This document shows positions 15,701 through 23,745 of a stretch of DNA of 64,000 nucleotides, piece by piece. The translations under genes were made by a program, and so were the position numbers. The DNA is from an uncultured Eubacteriales bacterium (GTDB taxonomy: Bacteria; Bacillota; Clostridia; Oscillospirales; Acutalibacteraceae): NCBI GenBank assembly GCA_934647945.1, contig CAKUFK010000001.1, positions 248,001 to 312,000 of the forward strand. The letters are read 5' to 3'. A model generated the notes under the pieces. That model saw only the letters and a list, made by a program, of their open reading frames with translations, had not been told where the DNA came from and made no database searches. Each line of letters starts with the position of its first letter. The first letter of the stretch is position 1.

Positions 15701-17120
15701 TGACATAGAGCAGGCTATGGTTTTCCATGCCCAGCGCTTCGGCATCCGTCACCACGGCCCGGTTGTAGCCCATGACTTCGGTGCCGTCGAACGCGATGCC
15801 CAGACGGTCGTTATTCTCCGGATACTCAATGTACAGCCGCAGAGCTTTACTCTCGATCAGGGCATATTCCCCTTCCGTCAGCTCGATCGCCGTCCGGTCG
15901 GGATAGGCGTCGGCGAGAACGGCGATACCCTCCCCCTCCCCTGCGGCGGCAATGGCCTCGGACAGGGTATCATACCGCCGGACACCGGTGTAGTTGTCAA
16001 AGGCGATCTGATACAGATCGTTATCCGGCTTCGACACGAACGAGAGGTCCAGTTCCGCGGTTTGGGTGACGATCCCCAGCTCGTCGAAGAACATCCAGGT
16101 GGTCCCTCCCGCACTCGGATGGGTGTCGGGCAGCCTGCCCGGGTTTTTTAAAAAAATCCGGATATACCGGGCATAGGCCGGAGACTCCGCATCGGTGGTC
16201 ACGGTCTTCATCCTGGCCGGGCTCTCTACCCAGGGATCGTCGATCGACACGGTATCGAATTCGGTGAAGGTCTCGCCGTCATCCGACAAGGAGAAACGCA
16301 CGTATTCCGGATACCGGACACCGCACGGCCATTCATCCAAAAATCCCATGGAGAGGGAACGGATCTGCCGTTTGAAGGGCAGGGCCACCGTGATGGTGAC
16401 ATCCTCCGCCTCCGCCCCCGACCAGGTGCCGTTGGTATAACTGTAGCCCTGATCGGAAATCCGGCCGGTAATCCCGTCCAGCAGGCTTTCCTTGCCGTTA
16501 TCGCCAAATCGCTGCTGCCAGCCCCCTTCGACCTGGATCCCTTCCCGGATGGTCAGCTCGTCGAAGAAGACCCAGGAAGCCGCTCCACGGCTGGGATGGT
16601 TGTCAGGCAGATTGCCGCCGTTTTTGACGAGGATTTTCAGATACCGGGCTGTCACCGTTCCCGCGTCGGTGGTGACCGTTTTCATCCTGGCCCCGCCGGG
16701 ATAATAGGGTTCGTTGAGATAAACGGTATCATAATCGGTGTAGGTCTGATCGTCCATGGACACCGCGTACTTCACATATTCCGGAAAACGGCCCCCTGCC
16801 TCCCACTCATCCAGAAAGCCCATGGACAGGGCCTGGATCTCCCGGGGCTGCTGAAGGTCGACCAAAATCGTCAGGTCAAAGCCTTCCGCTCTCAGCCAGG
16901 TTCCGTTGGACCAGCTGTATCCCTCCTCTGAAATTTTGCCGTAGGTGCCGTCCATAAGGTCCCGCGCTGTTCCGCTCCAGGAGCCTACGGTGCCTCCCTC
17001 AAAGCGGATCGCGGCCGTCTCTTCCGCCTGGACCAAAAGCCCCGCCGGGAGCCCCGACAAAAGGGCGGAGGCCGCTACGAGCACAACCATGCACAAAGCC
17101 GTCAGCTTTCTCCCTTTCAT
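12735..17120 (-). CDS. Large surface glycan-active or -binding protein with four related beta-sandwich-like repeats
   Basis: 1461 aa. Signal peptide (1-31). Two N-terminal repeats (about 35-187 and 190-345) and two C-terminal ones (about 1063-1204 and 1227-1370), each about 145 aa, share: ...DG(I/V)TG..., NGTW/SG, LSMGFLDEW..G.R.PEYVRF, F.EFDTV, ARMKTVTTDA and a closing W.FFDEL. They look like discoidin (F5/8 C)-type carbohydrate-binding modules. The centre (about 345-1060) begins with a beta-rich part and continues as a Trp/Tyr-rich helical region that resembles an alpha/alpha-toroid glycoside hydrolase or lyase. The C-terminus has a Gly/Ser/Pro spacer, a membrane helix and a basic tail; VDTG before the helix could be a divergent sortase motif. 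ATG 17120 begins the signal peptide. The next gene upstream is a glycosidase-like protein. Confidence 0.75.
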   Translation of the reverse strand: MKGRKLTALCMVVLVAASALLSGLPAGLLVQAEETAAIRFEGGTVGSWSGTARDLMDGTYGKISEEGYSWSNGTWLRAEGFDLTILVDLQQPREIQALSMGFLDEWEAGGRFPEYVKYAVSMDDQTYTDYDTVYLNEPYYPGGARMKTVTTDAGTVTARYLKILVKNGGNLPDNHPSRGAASWVFFDELTIREGIQVEGGWQQRFGDNGKESLLDGITGRISDQGYSYTNGTWSGAEAEDVTITVALPFKRQIRSLSMGFLDEWPCGVRYPEYVRFSLSDDGETFTEFDTVSIDDPWVESPARMKTVTTDAESPAYARYIRIFLKNPGRLPDTHPSAGGTTWMFFDELGIVTQTAELDLSFVSKPDNDLYQIAFDNYTGVRRYDTLSEAIAAAGEGEGIAVLADAYPDRTAIELTEGEYALIESKALRLYIEYPENNDRLGIAFDGTEVMGYNRAVVTDAEALGMENHSLLYVNGARFVRKTDISRSWLVSARVVGYDTADYGLTNCTPYSLLEVDGNVMVAATKLSQFVSAGYAPYERYQKLWSAVFTWLTGSAVPAMEWQAATRPAYSKEEVLGENAYLDAIRANADWFFDSGFILSDQDAAYYDAHRHTYDKTYSLHPGGDGRNGVAETYLSGASFQEDGSQSLRMVRRADCNGETAGALALAYRSTGDELYKVAAYNILNWLLTESEMSLGARADPESPEYGLLAWDDEYGSGSYYGDDNARAILGLISAASALETEEFDDRILAAILANFRTTGVYGFRGDYVSSEQLKDGWESLADTAVIHYAPHFEALMWACYLWAYEKTEYEPLLELTKAGIDRMMQAYEDEKWAWTNGMQQERAKMLLPLAWLCRIEDTEEHRGWLGTMAADLCAYQQDSGAIQEAIGKGGGRAGSFTSNDQYGTHEAPVIQQNGDPCVDNLYTQSFALLGLNEAAAASSDAALAAEITACRDKLAEFFIRTQQVSDKTAYNGVWFRAFDYEKWETYGSDGDSAWGVWATESGWTEAWINHGLSMIVLDANLWDLSAEMDMAASFDRLGEAMLTDDTEHAYDILMEFTSKEQVDRRYGSGGVDSIFDGVTGTLTGAYPYANGTWTGFRNTDVVVTIDLKEARTFGKLTLGFLEDWDNGIRLPSLVRFFTSEDGEDYTLFGYQEFSQKFADRPANRQVLEMAGDEVTSRYIRLVITNPGGLPTEHPNKWAGSWIFFDELTVEGLVPEREAIVYDPANVRFGSGGKESIMDGVTGRLNDEGPSFLNGSWSGIEGTDLVVTVDLKEQKGIDALSMGFLDEWLSGVRFPEYVRFSLSDDGVTFTEFDTVYLNESCEDLPPRMKTVTTDAKPATARFVRVFIKNGGPLPDSHPDNPGVATWIFFDELGITYTAVVEPPPEESGPSGPSGGDSSDPSGDGSKPEEPSRPGSVPSSDIGGVDTGRPVSRAVLPAAAFSLAGLSGLFLAGKRRRKGTQAG

Positions 17121-17214
17121 TCTGTCTGCACATCCTCTCTCACAATATGGTCTATTTGCTTCTGCCGACAACGGATTTTGCCTCATGCCCCCTCCCCTTC
17201 TCCGATCCTTCCGT

Positions 17215-18666
17215 TCACGCTTTTTCCACATCCGGCCTCATGGCCACCCGGACGAGCAGTTCCTCCGCCGGGGAACGCGGATCCCACAGCATCTCCGCGA
17301 ACAGGGCGGCCGGAAACCAGATGTTTTCCTCGAACAGCGCGTCCTCGAGCAGCCCGGTAATCAGGATATCCCGGCGGATGTCCGCCATGGCGCGGAGCAT
17401 ATGGGATGCATGGGATACGTTTTTGAGCCAATATCCTTCCACATACCGCCACAGCTCCCGTTTTTCCTCGGCCCTGCGGCGGATAAAGGGCCGCGAATGA
17501 CAGCCCATGACGAACCGCCCCTGCTGATGACGGAAGGAGGGCCAATCCAAGCAGAGAAGGCCCTTTGTCACCGCACCGAAGCGTTCCTCCTCCCCTCTCA
17601 AAACCTCGATTTCCCTTACAAACGCCTCGGTTTCCTCGAACCGTCTGAGATCCGATGGAACATAGGAGAACGGGAAGGCGCCGCAATCCTCCCACACGAT
17701 GGTGATCCGCGGATCCACCTGCCGGATATATCTCAGTTGACGCGACACACTGGTGGCATGGAGCCCGAACAGAAGGTTCAAGTCTGGATGGCGGCTCCAC
17801 AGCCTGGCACTGACGCGGTTGACGAACCGCGTCACGGCTTCCCCGATGACCCGGCCATGAAGAGTCTCGTCACTGGTTTCGGTAAAGGATTGGAAATAGA
17901 TACCATCCACCCCAAGGCCCGCATATTCCGTTTCATACGTCTTGCAGATCGCGTCCTCCCGCGCTCGCAGCTCGGCTTCATCCGAGATATCGAACCAGTC
18001 GTTCCACCCCCAGGTGCATCCGAGGATGAGACGAATGCCGCATTCATGCGCATAGTCTGTTATCTCCCGGATGTTCAGGGGCACAAACTCGTTCCAGACG
18101 ATTAGGGTATTGAGTTTCAGCCGCATCATGTGATCGATATAGCGGCGGACATCGTATATCACATGACCCCAGGTCCAGAAGCCGCGATGACGGACCGCCG
18201 GCGCCGACATCCGAATGGTCTCGGGCAGGGCTTCGCCCATGAAAAGCTGCCGCCGGTAATGCAGATGATTATGCGTCTGACGGGCGGCCGGGACGATGAA
18301 GGCTTTGAAATCCAAGGCACCGTACAGGGCGCCCGCCGCGTCGTTTCCGGCGATGACGACGATCTGCATCTCCTCATTGTAGGGACTCGGCGCGATGCGG
18401 AGGGTGTACCCTTCCGCATCGTCCCCCGGCTCGTAGAACCGCTGTTCCGCCAGCTCACGCAGCAGAGGGTTGCTCTCCCGTGTCCCTACCACAACGAGAG
18501 AGTCCGCAGCCCTGGCCGTATCATCCAGATCCCGCCCTGCCACGGCGGCGGCCGGAACCGGCGTGAAATCACCGAGGGTTTCGGATACGATGTCCACAGC
18601 CTTCTTTTCAAGACCCGCGTATGTGCCATACACGATGCGGAATACGGTACTGACCGGTTTCGGCAT
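17215..18666 (-). CDS. Glycoside-hydrolase-like protein (GH20/GH67-like N-domain plus TIM barrel)
   Basis: 483 aa, no signal peptide. The N-terminal part (about 1-150) has SLVVVGTRESN and IVVIAGNDAAGALYGALDF, typical of the alpha/beta domain preceding GH20/GH67/GH84-type barrels. The barrel starts near 165 with LKLNTLIVWNEFVP; Glu in IYFQSFTETSDE (about 262) is a candidate acid/base. The exact family is not assigned. ATG 18666 has GAGGAGA upstream. It is followed at 94 nt by the large surface protein, so the two probably form an operon handling one glycan. It is divergent from an AraC regulator. Confidence 0.65.
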   Translation of the reverse strand: MPKPVSTVFRIVYGTYAGLEKKAVDIVSETLGDFTPVPAAAVAGRDLDDTARAADSLVVVGTRESNPLLRELAEQRFYEPGDDAEGYTLRIAPSPYNEEMQIVVIAGNDAAGALYGALDFKAFIVPAARQTHNHLHYRRQLFMGEALPETIRMSAPAVRHRGFWTWGHVIYDVRRYIDHMMRLKLNTLIVWNEFVPLNIREITDYAHECGIRLILGCTWGWNDWFDISDEAELRAREDAICKTYETEYAGLGVDGIYFQSFTETSDETLHGRVIGEAVTRFVNRVSARLWSRHPDLNLLFGLHATSVSRQLRYIRQVDPRITIVWEDCGAFPFSYVPSDLRRFEETEAFVREIEVLRGEEERFGAVTKGLLCLDWPSFRHQQGRFVMGCHSRPFIRRRAEEKRELWRYVEGYWLKNVSHASHMLRAMADIRRDILITGLLEDALFEENIWFPAALFAEMLWDPRSPAEELLVRVAMRPDVEKA

Positions 18667-18765
18667 CTGTCTCACTCTCCTCATATGGGAACATCGGCCC
18701 GTCACTGTCCCCTCTTTCCGTCCGTTTTTATCTTAGCATAGTCGATTTTCATAAAAACAGCGTTT

Positions 18766-18818
18766 TATTGACCTTGTTTTATAACGGTATTGACCTTCTG
18801 GCCGGCTTGATTTATAGT
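18766..18818 (+). promoter_or_regulatory. AraC-gene promoter with direct-repeat operator
   Basis: TATTGACCTT occurs at 18766-18775 and 18788-18797, 22 nt apart (about two helical turns), as expected for AraC half-sites. The second overlaps the -35 TTGACC (18790-18795), which has a 17-nt spacer to TATAGT (18813-18818). The regulator may therefore repress itself and act on the divergent glycosidase operon. Confidence 0.6.
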
Positions 18819-18844
18819 AAAGGAGACGGGAGGGGCAGAGCGCG

Positions 18845-19714
18845 ATGATGGAAAACAGCTTTATCGAACGATACGAGCACATCCCGGTCGCCTATTACGG
18901 CACCGATCAGACCGCGGCGGAGCAGGAGATCTCCATCGCTCCGGTGCACAACCACCGTGAGTTCGAGATCGTACTCATCCGGCACGGCGCCTGTGAATTC
19001 ACCCTGAACTGCCGGGATTTCAGGGCACAGGAAGGGGATCTGATCCTGCTCAACCCCTATGTCATCCACAGCATCCGTCTCCCGCCCGGGGATTCTGTCG
19101 GTCACGATTGCATCTGTCTCGACCTCTCCATTCTCGACGATCCGGCCATGCAGGGGGCCATCGAAAACGGAAAGCTCTCGGTCGCGGGTCCCGTTACCCG
19201 AGAAAACCCGCAGTATCCAGTCCTGCGGGGTGTCTTTACAGAGCTCCTGGACGACATTAAAAACAGGCCCCCTTACTGGCACTATCGTGCCAGGGGGCAC
19301 ATCTCGATCCTGTTCGCCGAACTGCTCTCCCTGCGGCTGCGGGATATGCCTCAGCCGGAAACCGACAAAAACCGGTTTTGCCGGGAGATTCTGGAGTATC
19401 TGAACGAGCAGTATCGCAACGATATCTCTTCCTATACGGCGGCCGCGCATTTTTCCTACAATCAAAGCTATTTCTGCCGCACCTTCAAAAGCCTGTTCGG
19501 CCGGAGTTTCAGCGAGTACCTGAACATTTTCCGGCTGAGCATGTCAAAGTCCCTGCTGCTGGATACCTCCCTGAGTATCACCGACATCGCGGCCGCGTGC
19601 GGCTTCAAAAATCCGGGTTATTTCGCACAGGTATATAAAAAAGAGTTCGGCATCCTTCCCAGCCATTTCCGGAAAGAAAACCGGGGTCCGCGGCAGAAAA
19701 AAGACAGGATATAA
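18845..19714 (+). CDS. AraC-family transcriptional regulator with cupin sensor domain
   Basis: 289 aa. The N-terminal cupin-like part (about 20-110) has VHNHREFEIVLIRHGACEF and LILLNPYVIHSI. The C-terminal double HTH (about 190-289) includes DISSYTAAAHFSYNQSYFC and the signature SITDIAAACGFKNPGYFAQV, followed by KEFGILPSHFR. Such regulators typically activate sugar-use genes when a glycan breakdown product binds the cupin. Its place, divergent from the glycosidase and surface protein, fits that. Tandem ATGs at 18845/18848 follow GGGAGGGG. Confidence 0.88.
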   Translation: MMENSFIERYEHIPVAYYGTDQTAAEQEISIAPVHNHREFEIVLIRHGACEFTLNCRDFRAQEGDLILLNPYVIHSIRLPPGDSVGHDCICLDLSILDDPAMQGAIENGKLSVAGPVTRENPQYPVLRGVFTELLDDIKNRPPYWHYRARGHISILFAELLSLRLRDMPQPETDKNRFCREILEYLNEQYRNDISSYTAAAHFSYNQSYFCRTFKSLFGRSFSEYLNIFRLSMSKSLLLDTSLSITDIAAACGFKNPGYFAQVYKKEFGILPSHFRKENRGPRQKKDRI

Positions 19715-19715
19715 A

Positions 19716-19750
19716 AAAACATCCCCCCTGCTTGGCAGGGGGGATGTTTT
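19716..19750. terminator. Bidirectional terminator between araC-type gene and ftsH
   Basis: A 16-bp perfect stem (19716-19731 with 19735-19750, loop TTG) with AAAA and TTTT ends. Confidence 0.9.
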
Positions 19751-19758
19751 GGGTTCGG

Positions 19759-21771
19759 TCAGTGGGAAAGGTCTTCGCCGCCCGCAGATTCCTCGGGCTT
19801 TTCCGGGTTTTCGGAAACCAGCGGCGTCTCGGGCGCTCCGGACACCGACGCAAAAAGGCCGGTCTCGGAAGCGTCGGGCACCTCCCGCCCTTCCATAAGG
19901 GCTTTGAACTGCTCCCCGTCGAGCTTCTCATTCTGGAACAGATACTGCGCGACGGCGTGCAGCTTGTCGATGTGGGAGGAAAGGATCTCGCGCGTTTTAT
20001 CGTAGCAGCCGGTGATGATGGCGTTGATCTCCTCGTCGATCTCGGCCGCGACCTCCTCCGAGTAGTTCCGGGTGTGGCCGAAATCCCGGCCGAGGAACAC
20101 CTCGTTCGATTCGGAGGAGCCGAAGACGATCGGGCCGAGCCTGTCGCTCATGCCGTACTTGGTGACCATCTTTCGGGCGGTGTCGGTGGCGCGCTCGATG
20201 TCGTTGCTGGCGCCGGTGGAGATATCGTCGAGCACGAGCGCTTCGGCCACCCGGCCGCCGAGCAGGACCTCGATATCCTCGAGCATCTCCTTTTTGGCAC
20301 GATAAGATTTATCGTGCTCCGGCAGGCTCATGGTATAACCGCCCGCCATGCCGCGGGGGATCACCGAAATCTGATGGACTGGGTCCTGGGTCGGGCAGTA
20401 ATAGGTGACGACCGCATGACCCGCCTCATGATAGGCCGTCAGGTTCTTTTCCTTGTCGGTGATGACATGGCTGCGTTTTTCCGTGCCCATGACCACCTTA
20501 ATCGTCGCTTCCTCGATCTCGGGCATGGTAATGGAATGCAGGTTCTTGCGCGCGGCCAGGAGGGCCGCTTCGTTGAGGAGGTTTTCCAGATCCGCGCCGG
20601 TAAAGCCGGCCGTCGATTTCGCGATGACAGACAGCTCCACATCGGGAGCGAGCGGCTTGCCGCGGGCATGGACCTTGAGGATTTCCTCCCGGCCCTTGAT
20701 GTCCGGATAGTTGACGACGATCTGCCGGTCGAACCGGCCGGGACGCATCAAGGCCGGATCCAGGATATCCGGGCGGTTGGTCGCGGCGATCATGATGACG
20801 CCCTCGTTCGCGCCGAAGCCGTCCATCTCGACGAGCAGCTGGTTGAGGGTCTGCTCCCGTTCGTCATGCCCGCCGCCGAGGCCCGCGCCGCGCTGACGGC
20901 CGACCGCGTCGATTTCATCGATGAAGATGATGCAGGGAGAGCTCTTTTTCGCCTGGTCGAACAAATCCCGGACACGGGACGCGCCGACGCCGACGTACAT
21001 CTCCACAAAATCAGAGCCCGAAATCGAGAAGAACGGCACCCCCGCCTCCCCCGCGACGGCGCGGGCCAGCAGGGTTTTACCGGTACCGGGAGGGCCCACC
21101 AGCAGCACCCCTTTGGGGACCCGGGCGCCGAGCTCTTTGAATTTTTTGGGTGAACGCAGGAAATCGACGATTTCCCGCAGCTCTTCTTTTTCCTCGTCCG
21201 CGCCGGCCACATCGGCGAAGGTGGTTTTGCGCTTCTCATCGACCGGCTGCTTGATCCGCGCCTTGCCGAAGCCCATCGCCTTGCCGCCGCCGTCCATGGA
21301 GGACAGGGAGCGCCGCATCATCACAAACATCGCCACAAAGAACACGATGATCAGCAGGGAGGGAATCAGGTTGACGAACCACGGCATCTGGCTCTGCGGC
21401 TGATAATCGTATGTGTTCCCGTTTTTGACAAGCAGGCTGCGGTAGTCCTTCACATCCTCCAGGAACAAGGAGACGTTGGGGACGCGATATTTGATGATAT
21501 CGTCCTTCTCGTCGAGCTTGTTATCCTTGTTGCGGTCCTCCCGCAGCTCTTCCTTGAGGGTAATGGTCAGGTTGCTGGTCCCCAGATCGAGATCGAAGGA
21601 TTTCACCTGATCGTTATAAAAATACGCCAGATAATCGGAATACACCTTATCCGACTTTTTGGTGTCGCCGGACATGAACAGCCAGATCACGACGACGACC
21701 AGCAGCGGAAGTCCGATAAACAGCCCCAGGTTCCGCAGGGATTTCCCGAAATCGTTGTTGTTGGATTCCAA
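19759..21771 (-). CDS. ftsH: ATP-dependent zinc metalloprotease FtsH
   Basis: 670 aa. Two membrane helices (about 15-35 and 115-137) flank a short extracytoplasmic domain. The AAA+ module has Walker A GPPGTGKT (about 225-232), Walker B IIFIDEIDAVG, and the second region of homology with NRPDILDPALMRPGRFDR. The protease has zinc site HEAGH (about 447-451). It degrades misfolded membrane proteins and some regulators. The frame opens at TTG 21780, but that codon abuts the GGAG site; TTG 21771 has proper spacing and is preferred. Last gene of the leftward block, ending at a shared terminator; hpt lies 32 nt upstream. Confidence 0.97.
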   Translation of the reverse strand: MESNNNDFGKSLRNLGLFIGLPLLVVVVIWLFMSGDTKKSDKVYSDYLAYFYNDQVKSFDLDLGTSNLTITLKEELREDRNKDNKLDEKDDIIKYRVPNVSLFLEDVKDYRSLLVKNGNTYDYQPQSQMPWFVNLIPSLLIIVFFVAMFVMMRRSLSSMDGGGKAMGFGKARIKQPVDEKRKTTFADVAGADEEKEELREIVDFLRSPKKFKELGARVPKGVLLVGPPGTGKTLLARAVAGEAGVPFFSISGSDFVEMYVGVGASRVRDLFDQAKKSSPCIIFIDEIDAVGRQRGAGLGGGHDEREQTLNQLLVEMDGFGANEGVIMIAATNRPDILDPALMRPGRFDRQIVVNYPDIKGREEILKVHARGKPLAPDVELSVIAKSTAGFTGADLENLLNEAALLAARKNLHSITMPEIEEATIKVVMGTEKRSHVITDKEKNLTAYHEAGHAVVTYYCPTQDPVHQISVIPRGMAGGYTMSLPEHDKSYRAKKEMLEDIEVLLGGRVAEALVLDDISTGASNDIERATDTARKMVTKYGMSDRLGPIVFGSSESNEVFLGRDFGHTRNYSEEVAAEIDEEINAIITGCYDKTREILSSHIDKLHAVAQYLFQNEKLDGEQFKALMEGREVPDASETGLFASVSGAPETPLVSENPEKPEESAGGEDLSH

Positions 21772-21803
21772 ACGTATCAACTCCTTTTGCTTGGGATAAA
21801 ACG

Positions 21804-22352
21804 CTACGCCTCGTAAACCTCGGGCTTTAGAACGCCGATATAGGGCAGGTTGCGGTATTTTTCCGCGTAATCCAGTCCATAACCGACTATGAATTTATCC
21901 GGAACCTCCGCGCCCACGTAATCGGGACGGATGTCAACCCGGCGGCGTTCCGGTTTGTCCAAGAATGTACACAGGCGGATACTCGCGGGGTTCCGGGCCG
22001 ACAGCGTCTTGAGCAGGAACGAGAGGGTCATGCCGGAATCCAGGATATCCTCCACGATCAGAAGATCCTTGCCCTCCAGGGAGCAGTCCAGGTCCTTCAG
22101 GATCCGCACCTCCCCCGAGCTGGCCGTGCCGTTCCCATAGCTGGACACGGACAGGAAATCGATCGAGCAGGGAATGGTCACGGCGCGCATCAGGTCCGCC
22201 ATAAACACCAGCGAGCCTTTCAGCACGCTGACCATAAAAAGATTCTTCCCTACATAATCTTCACTGATTTGCCTGCCCATATTCCGGACAATGGAGGCAA
22301 TTTTTTCTTCTGAAAACAGGACTTCGCCGATATCGTCCTTCATATCGCTCAC
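21804..22352 (-). CDS. hpt: Hypoxanthine phosphoribosyltransferase
   Basis: 182 aa, the usual length. It converts hypoxanthine or guanine plus PRPP to IMP or GMP. The PRPP-binding motif LLIVEDILDSGMTL (97-110, E101-D102) and the purine-specificity segment with VPDKFIVGYGLDY are clear. Its ATG overlaps the tilS stop (ATGA), so the two are coupled. The tilS-hpt-ftsH order is the same as in Bacillus subtilis. Confidence 0.96.
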   Translation of the reverse strand: MSDMKDDIGEVLFSEEKIASIVRNMGRQISEDYVGKNLFMVSVLKGSLVFMADLMRAVTIPCSIDFLSVSSYGNGTASSGEVRILKDLDCSLEGKDLLIVEDILDSGMTLSFLLKTLSARNPASIRLCTFLDKPERRRVDIRPDYVGAEVPDKFIVGYGLDYAEKYRNLPYIGVLKPEVYEA

Positions 22353-23740
22353 GTCTGTTCTTCCGCCCTTTCATCCGGGGCCCTCTCTTCCTCCAGGACG
22401 AGAAGACGCCGTGTATCCTGATCCACCGCCGCGCGCACGTCACATCCAAAGCCCGGGACGAGCAGGATTCCCGCGTCATCGCACAAAACGGGGACACGGT
22501 CCCGGAAAGCGGGCGGGAGATGCGCCTCATTGAAGAGCTTTTTCAATGTTTTTCCGCCTTGGCGCCCAACAGGATGATAGGCGTCACCTGGATTGCGCCG
22601 GCGGATTTTCAAACTGCCCATTATTTTATCATAATCTAAACTGCTTTTTAATAATTTTCTGTGAATTTTCCCACCCTTCTCTTTATCCTCCAAAGAAAAA
22701 AGAAAAAGACAGAAATTTCTATCGATTATGCGAATGGTTTGCCCCGGAGCGGCCTCCATCGGCCCCCATTCCGCGTCCAGCTCGTCTATCCGCGCACTGA
22801 AACGCAGCGCCGACCGGGTGACCGCCGCTTGGATGTTTCCCGGCAGGGTACAGCCTCCGGTCTCATCTAGGAGCCGCTCCAGCCGGGTGACGTGGCGCTC
22901 TTCGCACACGCTTCCGGCTCTCTCAGCCGCCAGACGGAGGGCCTCCGCCTTTACAGCGGGATCCAGACGGCGCAGGGACATCCGGTCATAGCCTTCCGGC
23001 AGCGCCGCGGCCTCCAAGGCCTCTGCGGCGAGCCTGTACAGCAGATCCGAAACCCGCGCCATCCGGGTTAGAAAACGGCCGGCCGTTTCCTCAAACCGCG
23101 GGTTCAGGGCCAGGCATTCCGGAACCACGCGGCTCCGGATGCGGTTGCGCGCATACCGTACATCGGCGTTGGTGCTGTCGGAGACATACGGAAGGCCGTT
23201 ATCCCGGCAATAGCCTTCGATCTCCCCACGGGTACAGCCCAGCAGCGGCCGGATAATGCGTCCCCTCACCGGTGGGATCCCGGCCAGACCGCGCGGGCCG
23301 CAGCCCCGCACCAGATGGAGCAGGAGGGTTTCGATATTGTCGCTCCGGGTATGGGCGGTCGCCACCGGGCAGTGTCCATACAGGGCCGACACCTCGTCGA
23401 ATAGAGCATAACGGACATCCCGTCCGGTTTCCTCGATCCCCTTTCCGGCCTCGCGCGCGAGGGACGCCACGTCCCGGCGGTAGACCCGGAGAGGAATCTC
23501 CCAGTCCCGGCAGAGCTCCCGGACAAACGCCTCGTCCCGGAGAGATTCCTCCCCCCGGAGCTGATGGTTGACGTGTACGGCGACGACCTCCCGCAGCGGC
23601 AGCCGGTCCCGCAGCGCGAGCAGCACATGCAGCAAGGCGACCGAATCCGCGCCGCCCGACAGGGCGACGGCCACCCGGCCGCCGGGGGACAACATATCCG
23701 CCTGTTCAATGGCTGCAACCGCCTTTGCCAGCACATCCAT
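22349..23740 (-). CDS. tilS: tRNA(Ile)-lysidine synthase
   Basis: 463 aa. ATP-pyrophosphatase loop LSGGADS (27-33); the segment with HVNHQLRGEES and, near the C-terminus, RRRNPGDAYHPVGRQGGKTLKKLF are typical of full-length TilS. It makes lysidine at the wobble base of tRNA-Ile (CAU) and is essential. ATG 23740 lies 5 nt after the dnaB stop and has GAGGG upstream. Codons at about 22610-22740 are strikingly AT-rich (Lys/Asp/Ile/Phe codons) compared with the GC-rich remainder. Confidence 0.95.
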   Translation of the reverse strand: MDVLAKAVAAIEQADMLSPGGRVAVALSGGADSVALLHVLLALRDRLPLREVVAVHVNHQLRGEESLRDEAFVRELCRDWEIPLRVYRRDVASLAREAGKGIEETGRDVRYALFDEVSALYGHCPVATAHTRSDNIETLLLHLVRGCGPRGLAGIPPVRGRIIRPLLGCTRGEIEGYCRDNGLPYVSDSTNADVRYARNRIRSRVVPECLALNPRFEETAGRFLTRMARVSDLLYRLAAEALEAAALPEGYDRMSLRRLDPAVKAEALRLAAERAGSVCEERHVTRLERLLDETGGCTLPGNIQAAVTRSALRFSARIDELDAEWGPMEAAPGQTIRIIDRNFCLFLFSLEDKEKGGKIHRKLLKSSLDYDKIMGSLKIRRRNPGDAYHPVGRQGGKTLKKLFNEAHLPPAFRDRVPVLCDDAGILLVPGFGCDVRAAVDQDTRRLLVLEEERAPDERAEEQT

Positions 23741-23745
23741 GAGGT

